From positions 4,033,922-4,097,921 of the forward strand of contig NC_135563.1 of assembly GCF_964340395.1 (NCBI RefSeq): 64,000 nt of DNA, given 5' to 3'. Under the pieces are notes generated by a model. It saw nothing but the letters and a program-made list of their open reading frames with translations. It did not search any database and was not told where the DNA came from. Source of the DNA: Glandiceps talaboti. Taxonomy: Eukaryota; Hemichordata; Enteropneusta; Spengelidae. Positions 1 to 13,046 of this stretch are shown here, in pieces; within the stretch, counting starts at the first letter, position 1, and each line of letters starts with the position of its first letter. A program made the position numbers and the translations under genes.

Positions 1-404
1 TTATGTTTTCCAATGCTTTGAAATATACAAATGTAAGGCAACTTTATATTTGACTATTAAAATACAAGTTTCTTAGTCTAAATGTGCTAAATGGAAAACT
101 ATATACAATAAGAAAGCTATCACATTCGGAGTGGAAAGTTATCAGCTAGGTTTTGAGTTTAAGCCGTTAGACCAAAAGGAACATGAACAGATTATATTTA
201 GCAAACAAAGTTGATGAAGATCAAAGTTTTATTGTTATCTTTTCATCCATGCCCAGAAGGATCATCTATAATTTGTATCATTTCATAATCCATTATTTTA
301 ACAAAGACTGAACACAATATAAGCTATGAGCAATGTCTGAATCTTATTTATTTATAATATTAATTTCTGTCTACATGTATACTGCCCTCAGTAAAACTAA
401 AAAA
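1..404. other. STK32 intron 3, no feature seen
   Basis: AT-rich sequence without open frames or recognisable repeats. Confidence 0.5.
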
Positions 405-405
405 A

Positions 406-1486
406 TAGCACCAATGGCATTGTTGTAGCACAACTGTACTGCTTTTAAAAAATGTTTACCCACATGCTGATCCATGCTAGGTGTAGGTGTTCATTTGCTC
501 AATGACTATTCAGTTGCCTATCAAATCCTGTTATCTTTGCACAATATGCGATCATTTGGCTGTTGCTATGGGTGCGGTCTTGTTGCTAGGCACATTTACA
601 TACATTTTTTTGAATGTTTATTCACTTGTCTATTAATCCCTGTTGATATCTTTGCAATACATGTGATCATTTGGCTGTTGCTATGGGCTGCTCTTGTTGC
701 TAGGCCTATTTGCATACACTTTGTTTACTTGTCTAAGAATCCCTGTGATCTTAGTGAAATACACCATGTTTAGCTGTTGCTATGGGCGTGGTCATGGTTG
801 CTAGGGGTATTTGCATACATTTTTTGAATGTTTACACACTTGCCTACCAGAAGATGTTGATATTTGACCAAAATATACTGCCATTTGGTTGTTGCTATGG
901 GCATGGTCATGGTTGCTAGGGCCAATGTGTCAAAATATTTTGAAGAAAATCTGTGGAATAACTGTCACTTGTAGAAACATCTCACCACATTCCAGTCTCA
1001 TAGACCGAGTACTTTTTGAGATATAAGTTTTTGACCAAAAATGAACATTCTTACACCTAATTTGCATATCACTGGTGAGATCATTATATGCTTACTATTT
1101 CTTCATCTATACACCCCGAATGCATCCCCATCAAATTTCAGCCCAATCTGCTCAGTAGTTTTGGAATTAAAGATTTTTGACCAGAGATACATTTTTATCC
1201 CTAATTTGCATATCATTGATGGGATCATCACGTCATGAACAATTCTTAATCTAAACACCATTAAGAATGCTCCCACTAAATGTCAGACTGATCTGCCCAG
1301 TAGTTTTTTAGTTTAAGTTTTTTGTTCAAAAATCACATTATTTTACCCAAATCACACACCAGTGGTAAGATCATTTTGATTTGAACAATTTCCCAACTAG
1401 ACACCCAAGGTTAGACACCCACCAAATATCATTGCAATTGGTCCAGTGGTTTTTGACTTTAAGTTGTTCACACACACACACACACA

Positions 1487-1561
<75 letters not shown>

Positions 1562-1616
1562 TGACACTTTGCCATGCCTCTCGCACTACTGAACCTTATC
1601 AGTTCAGTTGTGCTAA
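406..1616 (+). mobile_element. Family A element, full-length copy (HINE-like)
   Basis: It begins TAGCACCAATGGCATTG followed by GTAGCACAACTG, and ends with the hairpin arms GCACTACTGAAC / GTTCAGTTGTGC (1583-1614). The left half holds roughly 114-bp modules (TTGCTATGGGCGTGGTC type). The right half holds 150-bp modules (TTTGCATATCAC, TTTTTGACCAAAA) and then a (CA)n run. No protein is encoded; the frame 474-773 is a module artefact. Confidence 0.75.
1470..1559. repeat. (CA)n microsatellite inside family A
   Basis: About 90 bases of CA, with a CGCG interruption, immediately before the terminal hairpin. Confidence 0.97.
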
Positions 1617-2030
1617 AAAAAATTCAATTGTACAAATGTTGCACTGCCAGTATCCTAGACGATAGACAGGACTAGCTTTGCTATTTTCCATTCTCCCTTT
1701 ACCCTTTTACCTAAGAATGTAAAATATTCCTTCTTTTTCAATGCTGGAACAAATGAATGATGAATAAATAATAATAATAAAAATAATAATAGACAACCTA
1801 ATTTCTACTTTTTTCTGAAAACCTGTCACAAAACAGTGAATTACAGTTCTAATATATTTCTATTCTTGTAAGCACTGAACTGTTTCATTCCACTGAAAAC
1901 TTTTCCAAACAGTAAATTTTTTCAAGTCTGCCAAAATTCATTTCATTTCAGAGTTAACTGTTCATTACAAATATATTCCATCCCATCAAAAACACTTCTA
2001 CCAGACAGAGAACTGCATGTTTCCATTCCT
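1617..2030. other. STK32 intron 3, no gene
   Basis: AT-rich sequence with a short (AAT)n-like stretch near 1765-1790; nothing else seen. Confidence 0.5.
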
Positions 2031-2033
2031 GTC

Positions 2034-2316
2034 GAAATCCTCCCATCAAAGACAGAGAGACTGTTTCCCTTCCTGCCCAAACCCTCTCATCAAAGACAGA
2101 GAGACTGTTTCCATTCCTGCCCAAACCCCCTCATCAAAGACAGAGAGACTGTTTCCCTTCCTGCCCAAACCCTCTCATCAAAGACAGAGAGACTGTTTCC
2201 ATTCCTGCCCAAACCCCTCATCAAAGACAGAGAGACTGTTTCCATTCCTGCCCAAACCCTCTCATCAAAGACAGAGAGACTGTTTCCATTCCTGCCCAAA
2301 CCCTCTCCTCAAAGAC
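2034..2316. repeat. 44-bp minisatellite, about 6 copies
   Basis: Unit CATCAAAGACAGAGAGACTG followed by TTTCC(A/C)TTCCTGCCCAAACCCTCT. Copies start at 2044, 2088 and 2132, with one 43-bp unit near 2220. The open frames on both strands follow from the lack of stops in the unit. Confidence 0.95.
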
Positions 2317-3303
2317 ACGATTAGTTTCTTTGCACATTTAATTTTTAAATCAGATTTTTATTTACTTTATGAGGAATATTTACTGTGTAAATGTCAACCT
2401 AGAGTGTTAGTATGTCTTCCACCTTGAGTAGTCATTCAGTTACACTGTCATTGTTTTCAAGTAGAGCCTACACAAACACAATGGTGCAAGAGTAGGGGTA
2501 CACTGATGTAGTTACAGAAGCTGTTTAAACATTTACTTATTATTACAACAGGCTTTTATCAGAGATTTTGTGGCATAAAATTTCTTTATTAGATGGCAGT
2601 GCAATACAACTGAGTATACTGAAATCTGACAGCAATGGCCCTTCTTATCATTGTACAGATTTCAGAAATTATCATTTACCTGTAATCATGTGTTTTTTGA
2701 ATAGCAAACTTCCATGTTAACCAGTTGCTATGGATACAGTTATGGTTGCCATGTTTATTTTTTCTGTTTGTGAATACTTGCAATCTTTATTCGACATAAT
2801 CTGAGACTTTTATGTTGAATTCTTTTCCATCTACACAACCTTAAAAAAGACCATCACAAGCAATAGTCACATTTAATCATCAAGTCATTTGGAAAGTTGA
2901 AGTCTTTTGGCAAAAATTATACTCTTTTAATACTGCAATTGCATATGACTCATCTGGTCGCAATATCTTGATCGGTTCCACAATTGTATACCCTAAAGTA
3001 AAACTAATTCCTACAAAGTACAAATATCTTAAAAGCAAACTTCACATTTCTCAGGACATATTTTCTTATCAAAGGGCAAAAACCATGCATCTGGCCCTCA
3101 TTAAAATACTATAGACACATCCTTTAACCAAGTACAATATTCTGCCAGTTAGTAGCTTTGACAGCTAAACAAACAATCTAAACTAACATACATGTGTATA
3201 CATCACTAGCTCTAATACTTTACATTCATTTCATTAGGAGAAACAAAATTAAATCTTGTAAGTTGTACATCATTCTATATTCACAGTAACAAGGTAAGGT
3301 ACA
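2317..3303. other. STK32 intron 3 with decayed family A module
   Basis: No gene seen. Bases about 2718-2860 (CAGTTGCTATGGATACAG) look like a worn family A module; the rest is AT-rich unique sequence. Confidence 0.45.
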
Positions 3304-3764
3304 TTAAATTACAGTACATAGTAACCATATTGTATCATCATTAAACATACTGAATTAGTGACTGTACATAGTAACCATATTGTATCATCATTAAACATAC
3401 TGAATTAGTGACTGTACATAGTAACCATATTGTATCATCATTAAACATACTGAATTAGTGACTGTACATAGTAACCATATTGTATCATCATTAAACATAC
3501 TGAATTAGTGACTGTACATAGTAACCATATTGTATCATCATTAAACATACTGAATTAGTGACTGTACATAGTAACCATTTTGTATCATCATTAAACATAC
3601 TGAATTAGTGACTGTACATAGTAACCATTTTGTATCATCATTAAACATACTGAATTAGTGACTGTACATAGTAACCATATTGTATCATCATTAAACATAC
3701 TGAATTAGTGACTGTACATAGTAACCATTTTGTATCATCATTAAACATACTGAATTAGTGACTG
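3304..3764. repeat. 50-bp minisatellite, about 9 copies
   Basis: Unit ACTGTACATAGTAACCATAT followed by TGTATCATCATTAAACATAC and TGAATTAGTG, nearly identical across copies, with one recurrent site (ATAT versus ATTT). Confidence 0.97.
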
Positions 3765-4954
3765 GAACAGATTTAGACTTTAATAATACCTCATCAATGA
3801 TTTAGTGAATATAACAAAGGTCAATATGACACTGTCAAATGGATTACATCCAAAGATGAACTTAAAACGACCGTCTTATTGTATTTCTGGTGTACAATTT
3901 CAGTAACTTCAGTTACAGAAACCAAACATTTTGTATAATTCATAGACTATTAGTCTCTGCAGTTAATAAAGGTGTTTTAGAGTCTGACTAAAACTTAGTA
4001 CAAGTGAAAGATTTGATTCATCTTTAAAAAGTCTTCAATGGAATAAGGCTCGATCGTTTGGTCGTCTTGGCAAAAAAAATTAATCAAATTTCTTTGTTAC
4101 AAAACCGGGATCAATTTTAACCGTCATGATTATGCAGATTTATGCAAATTTTTCGATTTGCCCAGCCACCCTCAGCGGAGGATGTTTTAGACATGATATT
4201 TTTATACAAGTGTGTAAATAATGTTGAATATAGACCGTATATTCGTTCTACGTTACGCTTTAATGTTAAAGTAGCATCCTCAGCTAACAAATATACCATA
4301 TTTGGACATTACATAACTGCCCCAATAAACACTAACTTTATAAGGGACTGTGTTATGGGTTAGAATTTTGTGATTGATTAACAAAGACATGATGTTAGTG
4401 ACTGTGGGTGGCTGTGGATGAATTTTAAATTACATCTCATGCATCTCAGGACTTCTAGAATAACAACTTTGACTAAACTGAGTGAAGGTATAAATTGTAA
4501 TGATACTGTATAGGAACTAGACTATCACAGGTCAACTTGGCAAGATTAATTTTGGTGTTTGCCTTGTAATGTGTTTTTATGTGCATTTTGTTAGTTTTGT
4601 TTGTTAAGTCAAAGGTCAATGTCTCATTAGGTTCATCATTGATGATGTGAATGTAGACACTTGAATGGCGTCCATATATGTATCAAACGTTTGGAGATAA
4701 CTGGCAAAATACGTTTACTTATCATAAATATGATATGCCTCACATGGTCAAACCTAAATCATGATTAAAATGTCATCATCACTTGAAATGTTTGATTCAA
4801 AAAACTATGAAGATAACCAAAATTTGGCTATTTGACCTTGAAGGTCAAGTTCTTAAAAGAAAGCTCATATATGATAATATGGGTGAAGGTACTTGAATGG
4901 AGTTACGAGGTATCATACATCCAAAGTTATTATGCATATTGTGAAATTTACTGC
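3765..4954. other. STK32 intron 3 with one unrecognised frame
   Basis: The plus-strand frame 4142-4363 (73 codons, containing EDVLDMIFLYKCVNNVEYRP) has unusually ordinary amino-acid composition for this window, but I recognise no family. It has no splice context fitting either gene. It may be a transposon remnant. Confidence 0.3.
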
Positions 4955-5150
4955 ATTCGGCCATATTTGATTCAGTCACAAAACAGATATGTGCACATGT
5001 CTCATATAGTAAGTTACTTTTGTGACATGTTTGGTTGAAATCGGTTGGTGCATGCCAGAGATATGAGGGTGAATGCATGCACTCACGCATGGATGGACGC
5101 ACAGAACCCATTGTAAGTCCCTTCCAGGCAGTGCCCGTTGGGGACTAATA
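4955..5150 (+). mobile_element. Family C repeat, copy 1 (3' hairpin)
   Basis: Shared with 32078-32283: GGCCATATTTGATT, CATGTCTCATATAGTA, ATATGAGGGT. It ends in an inverted pair AGTCCC (5116-5121) / GGGACT (5141-5146). The 5' limit is unclear and may lie near 4620. Confidence 0.6.
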
Positions 5151-6187
5151 AACAAATTGTTACATTTTAAATAAAGTCTTACATTATAAGTATCATTTCA
5201 GTATGTAGTGAATGTTACAGAACAAATACAGTTTCATGAATATTTTATTTGAAGGTAATAAGCACTTAAAGAAGTTATGAATATTTATATTCTCTCATGA
5301 CATGTTGGCTGACTCCTATGAAACAATGACATCAGGTAGGTACTGCTCTGAGCAATGAAAGAGGAATAAGATTCAACTCTGAGTCAGTGTTTCTCAGCAA
5401 TCTCACACTGTCACAATGTTTTATAGTGAAAGATGTAAAATGATGAACTGTCGACTCTCCAATACCAAAGGTTTATGAAAATGCCTTTAAGTTAGTTTTT
5501 TTCCTGTACAGCAGTGGTGTTTCCTTTAATTAATACATACTGTTGCCAAGCCAAACAAGGTGCTAGCAGTCATGTTGCTATGTGCAGCTAATTACTGTTA
5601 TAAATGTTGCTATGCAGCCATGACACTCAAAGGCTTATGTTGCTAGAGGTAATATCCCTGCAAATGGTTGCTATGCAGTAGAGTTACGAAGGCATGTTGC
5701 TAAGCAGTGATTGTGAAGCCTTGTTGCTATGGAGTCATGTCACGATGATACTGATTCTGTCAAGCCATTAACACTAACCTCGTGAATTTAATCTCAGGAC
5801 TATACTCTACCATTGTTAATTCAATCTAAGGTTTAGATGAGTTTAACAACTGTAATACACTAATGGTGTACAATATGATGATTGTAGCAAGGAAGCTAAG
5901 CCTGGGTATTCAAGTAGGAACTAACAGATTAGAGTGACATTGTACTGGACTTCTACAAGATAGAATTGACATGTTGCATTTTAGTATATTAGTTTTACAC
6001 AGATGCATTAAAGTAACTATAAGTAACATATGCCATGAAAAGAGAATACAGTAATGGTGGCCAGTCGACGGAATCTCGATGTTTGATTTTAAGTCCTTTA
6101 TTCAGATTAAAACACATTTACCAAATTTTATGTAAATTACAAACAGACTGGAAATTTTTTTTTATAATGAACCGTTTTGTCAAAGTC
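5151..6187. repeat. Intron with degenerate GTTGCTATGCAG repeats
   Basis: Bases about 5530-5750 repeat (A)TGTTGCTATGCAG-like words at irregular spacing. The remainder shows nothing. Confidence 0.4.
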
Positions 6188-6220
6188 AGAAAGTGCTAAG
6201 TGCTACAGTGATGCACATTT

Positions 6221-6327
6221 CCACAGGCACTCGAATCAATGTGTATGATTTTAAAAAAAAAGATGTATGTAAATAATTTACATACAATACATATTTTTTT
6301 TCTACACATTGATTTGAGTGCCTGTGC
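6221..6327. repeat. Long foldback (palindromic MITE-like)
   Basis: CACAGGCACTCGAATCAATG at the left is matched inverted by CATTGATTTGAGTGCCTGTG at the right. The centre is a perfect palindrome TGTATGTAAAT-A-ATTTACATACA around 6272. It would fold into one stem of about 50 pairs with few mismatches. Confidence 0.88.
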
Positions 6328-6591
6328 ACATTTCGATACCATTTCAGATGATATGAAACATTAATATTTAATGAAAGGGTAAAAACTGTATTTTTCAAGA
6401 TTTTTTTGTTCAGAGGACAGTATGGTGAGACTTATCTGTACCTTTAGTAAACTTGTACTGATTACTGCTATCAACTTAAATATGATTCTTGTTGATAAAA
6501 CAGCACATTGAAAACTTAGTCAATGTTGAAATCTTGTATTATGAAGCCCTACTGCATTTGACATATGTTTACCCATTTTAGTCACGATGTA

Positions 6592-6895
6592 GGCATGATG
6601 GGCGAATAGTTAGAGCGGCCGGCTTGGAATCTGCAGGTTGCAGGTTCAAGTCCCATCACTGCCATTTGTTTCTGAGTGGCTAACCCAGCTGTATAATTGG
6701 GGACCTGGTAGGATAGAGGTTGCAATGTACATGGATGCTTTAATCCTATGTGCTTATAAAGGCTGCAATGGATTGTATGCTCCCCAGGGAGTTGAGGAAA
6801 TATAAAGGAGCTGCTGTGCCACTGTCCATGCCAGGGGTAATAATTGTAAAGCACTTTGAGCACAAAATGGGAAAGTGCTAAATAAAAAAACCAAC
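6592..6895 (+). mobile_element. tRNA-derived SINE, type 1
   Basis: The head GGGCGAATAGTTAGAGCGG resembles a tRNA A box and GGTTCAAGTCC a B box. A body including CCAATTAT-type text and AGCACTTTGAGCACAAAATG ends in a short A-rich tail. Two further copies lie at 44690-45108. Confidence 0.75.
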
Positions 6896-9424
6896 ATCAA
6901 AGAAACCCCAACATTATTTAGGGATTTCCTGCAAAGGTTTATTTATGGGAAAAGCTCTGTTGATCACAAAGACTATAAAGACAAAAAATCAGAATATTTA
7001 CACCAGGTTGTCATCAGGCTACAATATTGGAGACATATTTCTCAGCTGTAAAAGTAAACCTCCCAATTAGCAGCAATAGAAATTGGTATTATTCCAACAA
7101 AAATAATACACACATATATACATACACACACAAACAATTTATAATGCCACTAATACTATGGCAGAACCTTTGATAACTTTGTAAGACTGATTTTTAAAAA
7201 AAGATATGGCTGTTTAATACCAAGGTTAATTTTGTTGATCAGAGGAGGTAGTGCAGCCAATACAATGTACACCGAATATCTCCATTTGTAACCTTTAATT
7301 TCTGTATACAACATGGTGAGTCATGCATGCAAGTAGTGTGAACTGAGATGAAAGCAAATAATTGCCACTGAGCTACTGTGAAGCCTGTGGGAAAATAACT
7401 AAAGGTTTAAAGCAAACAGTGGAAATGTTTATGGCCTCACAAAAGTATTGTCAAAAGACTGAAGTATAGGAATAAGCTGAGGACTTTAAATTATAAAACA
7501 TTAAAATTTTGTCAATTCTGACTTCCACCTATTTTAATATATATTCATTTCTCATTTTTTTGTAGTATTAGGTACGCATTCAGTATTTCTTTCATCACAA
7601 TAATTTTCCACTTTATGTAATTTATTGTTAATTAAAAATGTAAATGAAACTGAACATGTTGGAGTGTTTCTTTTAAGTGCTTCATAAAGTGATCTAAAGT
7701 TGAAGATAAGCAACTTAACACATACTGTTCAGTTACTGTGGTCTGAGTTATTCACATAAAATGGTGGTAATTATTAAATGTAGGTGAAATATGAACCACT
7801 TTTCACTTAAAGGGGAATAAAAATCTAGTGACAACTGTTATCCACACTTTTTACATTAAGAATGTTCTGAAACCAGAAAAAGTGTTTGTTGTATTTGTGA
7901 GACACCCTAGAGAAATAAATTTGGCATGTTTGACAGATCTCATTAGGTGAATAATGAGTTTCTTACAATATCTCAGAAGTTAGGTATAAAAACAAAATAT
8001 ATGCTAATTATCAAGCTCCATACAACAAAAGCAACGATATGCAAATGAAGCACCAATTGACAGAACTCTACGGCTAAAAGAGCAAAAATCACTTATTTTT
8101 TGTTACATAAGATATGCTTCGACGGAGAAATGCAAAGCAAGATTTTTTTCTGAGTTTAAGAATATTTTTAATCTGACAGCTCTAGCAAATACTACTTTAA
8201 TTCCTCCTTGTAACTCTTGAAATTGATTAATTGAAATCTGATACATTCATCATTTTACAGCACGTTTCATTTTTTACTGTATTTCCGTTCTCAATCTCAT
8301 ATTTCTACAGTAAGATTTGCATGACAACAAATATACAAAGGTTATCTAGTGCGTCTGAGTTGTCACTGAATTATATTTTATTGAAGAAAGATTATGTTCA
8401 TACAAATAAATGCACCCATGACCAAGAATGGCGTGTCACCTTACTGCACAAACAAAATTAATGCACCTCTTTAAATCTGATGTAATAAAATATAAGCTAT
8501 CATACCAATGATATTTTCAATGTTAAGGTGAAGGTCAAGGTAAAGGTAAAGGTCAGGCAATAGGATATACCTTTGTGTTTTGATTTATTGAAATAAAAAG
8601 AAAACCAATTTCAACAATTGAAAATTAATACTCATATCAAATGATACATGTTTTGGGCCAAGCTAAGCTGTTGGTATGGGCACATGGTTACAGTTGCTAT
8701 GTTTTTTGTCCTTGTTTTGGAACACTTGAAAATCTATATTTTCAGACATTCCTGGAAACTAGATTCTACTTATTCATACAAACAACGTAAATCTCGATGT
8801 GCCATACAGTCTTTATTTTGAACTTTAACTTTTAAGGTTATATGCGATATACATGTACTCGCAATGCTTGGTAAACAATTTGATTACCATTTTCTTGTGT
8901 GTTTTCATTAATTGAATAAAACTTGAGCTTCTAAATGTCATGCCTTAACTACTCCGAATCTGAGACACAATTAATTTGGACAGTTCTGTTGCCAGACAAT
9001 AGTTTCAAATATCAGCACAACAGTCACTGCTCCAGGGTTAGGAAGCTTGGCAACCAAGTGCTGTAAACTGTCAAATTTTGCATTAACGGGCATTAACCAT
9101 TTAAATGGACAGCTTTGATGAAAACCATAAAATTTATTTAATATCTACACTGTACAAAGTAAAACTGACTCGGTTTCTTGATAAATGTATAACGCTCATT
9201 TAATACATGAAGTGATTGGATATAACACTTACCCATCCCAAGTGGCATGTCATAATTGGGGTTTCTATTTACTCAATATGTCATGTATATAATCTTTCTA
9301 AGCTCAGGCTGTCTGTTTACTCTAAAGATATTACTCTTGAATATATAACTTAAAGGTAGATATGTGATCTGCTTTCAGCTCAAGTCCTACCATTGTATTG
9401 TACATGTACGTAAAGTAGAGAAAA
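6896..9424. other. STK32 intron 3, no gene
   Basis: AT-rich. It has a small AAGGT(C/A)-type run at 8526-8555 and a decayed family A module near 8655-8760. Nothing coding recognised; the frame 8231-8461 has no homology I know. Confidence 0.45.
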
Positions 9425-10215
9425 TAGCTCCAATAGCATTGTAGCACAACTGAATATACTTAAAAGTCATTTTCTTTTACACAATGACCTAAACTTGATC
9501 TTCGACCAAAATTCACATCGAAATAAATCATGACAACATTGATCATATCACCTTGAATAATTTATCATCTACACAACCCTTGAAACATCACTGTTATTAA
9601 CATTCAAACATATATAGGAAGTTTTTTGACCATATGTAACAATATACCTACAAATCCTTAAAAATATTCCCATCAAGTAGTTTTGTAAATCAGCATTTGT
9701 AACTAAGCATAATAATTTATACTAATTTACATATCATGCTAACAGTCACATTTTAATATACTGAACAATTTATAACTATACCACATTTAATAGAAGCATC
9801 AAATACTTAACGTAAAGCCACAGCATAATATTTTTGAATGTATTTCTTATGACAAATAAATACATTGTATTTAAAAAATTTTAAAATATTTTTCAAATTT
9901 AATTTGCATCAGCAATTTGTTCATCTTGAAGAATTCTTCATCCTGACACCCTGAAAGGAACAGCTTGGTTGTTTTTAACAGAAAAACACTCTTTTTGACC
10001 AATTAATTTGTACATGCACACCTACATGATGCAATAGTGTTAAATACATTTTCACCCACATTGCACAACTATAATACAATCATGTATAAATTGAAGATTT
10101 TTCAAACTGACACCTCAGGGAAAAATCTTTACACCCAAACACAATCAGTCTAGTTGATTTTAATAGTAATTTGTTTTCATGAACACCCCAAACACATATA
10201 TAGCCACAGACTGAG
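9425..10215 (+). mobile_element. Family A copy lacking its 3' hairpin
   Basis: Starts TAGCTCCAATAGCATTG then GTAGCACAACTGAA. The body is degenerate, and the 3' end reaches a GACTGAGAGACAGAGGCAGA stretch but then passes into an 18-bp tandem array where the hairpin would be. Confidence 0.55.
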
Positions 10216-10235
10216 AGACAGAGGCAGAGTCAGAA

Positions 10236-10537
10236 TCAATCAGTCAGACTCAGTCAATCAGTCAGACCCAGTCAACCAGTCAGACTCAGTCAATCAGTCA
10301 GACTTAGTCAATCAGTGAGACTCAGTCAATCAGTCAAACATTTTAAAACTACAGTCAATCAGTCAGACTCAGTCAGTCAGTCAGTCAGACTCAGTCAATC
10401 AGTCAGACTCAGTCAAACAGTCAGACTCAGTCAATCAGTCAGACTCAGTCAATCAGTCAGACTCAGTCAATCAGTCAGACTCAGTCAGTCAGTCAATCAG
10501 TCAGTCAGACTCCGTCAGTCAGTCACACTCAGTCAAA
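10236..10537. repeat. 18-bp minisatellite
   Basis: Unit AGTCAATCAGTCAGACTC with GTCA-level slippage, about 16 copies. It may have grown from the CAGAC-rich segment that precedes the family A hairpin. Confidence 0.92.
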
Positions 10538-11910
10538 CATTTGAAAACAACTACAATATAACTGAACCTCAAAATAATATCTTTTATATTTTGATAGAAA
10601 ATTGAACACTTTTTACTTTTTACCTATAGATAGAATTAAAATTAATATCCCTAAAATCAATATTGCCATATATACAATATATGTAAATTATTATGCTTGT
10701 TCTATGTTCCATCACCAATCATTGAAAACGGCTAAAAATAATTTTCTATTATGTGTACCTCATTTTCTGTGATAGAAATGTTTATCCTGTTGTATCCATG
10801 GAAGGCCTATCAGCTCCTGAAGTATGCCTGCTCATAACGTATCAATTATTTTTCTGAGTTATTAATTCATATGCTGTGTTGTTGACAAGAAACATACGTT
10901 CCTAGCTGTGCACCATGCACCATCCTGATAGTGCTTATAAAGTACTCATATTTCAGTAGTGAGTTTGATATCAGGCTATTCTGATTACAATGCAAAACCA
11001 TAAGATCTGTAACATCTTTGGAAGAATGATTCACTAGCATACACAAGAATGAAAGATCATGGACTCTGGGTAATCATTATGTTACAAATGAAAATTATTT
11101 AGTATTTAAAGTATTTAATCCGAAATGTTCTGTCCTGTAATTACAAGTAGGACATCCCTGACTACAAGTACAATACTAACAATGCAGGAGAGATGTCAAT
11201 GAAAATTTGTGATTTTCTTCTGACAAAATTTTTGAGTAGAAATTTTCATTTGCACATACAAATTGTTTGTTAGTTCAATTGTCTTTTATATTCAGATGCC
11301 TGAGGACTCAAGCATTTTTTGGTGCACTAGAAAAGTTTTAATTTCTTTTAAGTGTGACGATGGATTAAATCTCAAGAATATTTACCAGCTATTAGAATTC
11401 CCTTTATTTCAAGTATGGTGTACGTTTCTCACACTGTACATGACTGCAACATTGGCACAATTTTAACTTTGTACTTCTAAAGTTCATATGTAATTTGCAT
11501 GAAGACTTTTAAGGATATCTTTATTCGCAAGATAAGAAACTCAACATAAGCCTACAGGATAAAATTTCTTTACTCATGACAAAATTCCCAATTGACACTG
11601 CAAATTTCACTTATGAAGCATTCACTTTGAGGAAAAATCTGTTCCTAAGACAATGTGAGTGATTTAGATTTATATCTTGTATTTTTTTTGCATATAAAGC
11701 CTGTAGGGCTGGCATTTCCCTTCGTTGTACATTGTATACAGTAATTCCAAAAGTGATAATATAGAACTATTTGACCATCTGTTCCTATTTTCAAGTTGAT
11801 AATTTTATATTTTTTAATATGAAAGGAGTCCCCCTTCATTGAATACCCTGACCTATAAAAATCTACAATTAGCACCATTTATTTCAATCATGAATTTACA
11901 TTTGGGTTAT
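10538..11910. other. STK32 intron 3, nothing recognised
   Basis: AT-rich unique sequence; the frames 11263-11466 and 11645-11878 lack homology or splice support. Confidence 0.45.
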
Positions 11911-12122
11911 TGCGTGGTGGCCGAATGGTTAAACCACTTGCCTATTACCACTGCAGTCAGGGTTCGAACCGATTCAGGGTTTGATCAAATTTACCACACT
12001 GTAAGTAAGAAGAGTGTCATTCAGTTCGACTCTACTGTACAACACAGGTTTTCCCTTGGTATGCCGGTTACCTCCTGCACTAACACTGAACCAAGTGGGA
12101 CTAGCTCTCGTTGGTTATCCAA

Positions 12123-12157
<35 letters not shown>

Positions 12158-12163
12158 AATAAA
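11911..12163 (+). mobile_element. tRNA-derived SINE, type 2, with (AAAT)n tail
   Basis: A box GTGGCCGAATGGTTAAACCA, B box GGTTCGAACC (11961-11970), then TAAGTAAGAAGAGTGTCATT, a CCGGTTACCTCCTGC block and an (AAAT)n tail from 12119. A second copy is at 43450-43715. The head is most like tRNA-Ser/Leu. Confidence 0.85.
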
Positions 12164-12753
<590 letters not shown>

Positions 12754-13046
12754 AATTAATTGACACAGAGAATCTTCAGAATTTTCTGGGTTAAAAAAAT
12801 TCCATGATTATATCACTCTATAATTTAATAAATAATTATTGTGTAAGGTTCTGTAATCAAATGTTCTTCAATATGAAAATTAGATTCAGAAATTAAATTG
12901 TTTGACATTACAGTGCAATTTGGTTGTCAGGAATACATGTAGGAGGTATTTCTTTCTAGATAATGATAACCTAGTTTAATTTGAATAACAGTAATGTATA
13001 TATGTTCATTTGACAATACATACATATTTCATTAGAAAGCAAAGTT

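Noticed and set aside
6597-6660. tRNA gene
   Set aside because: tRNA-like head of a SINE with further copies at 44690-45108; no proper acceptor stem seen.
11911-11980. tRNA gene (Ser/Leu-like)
   Set aside because: A and B boxes are present, but the cloverleaf is incomplete and a SINE body with AAAT tail follows.
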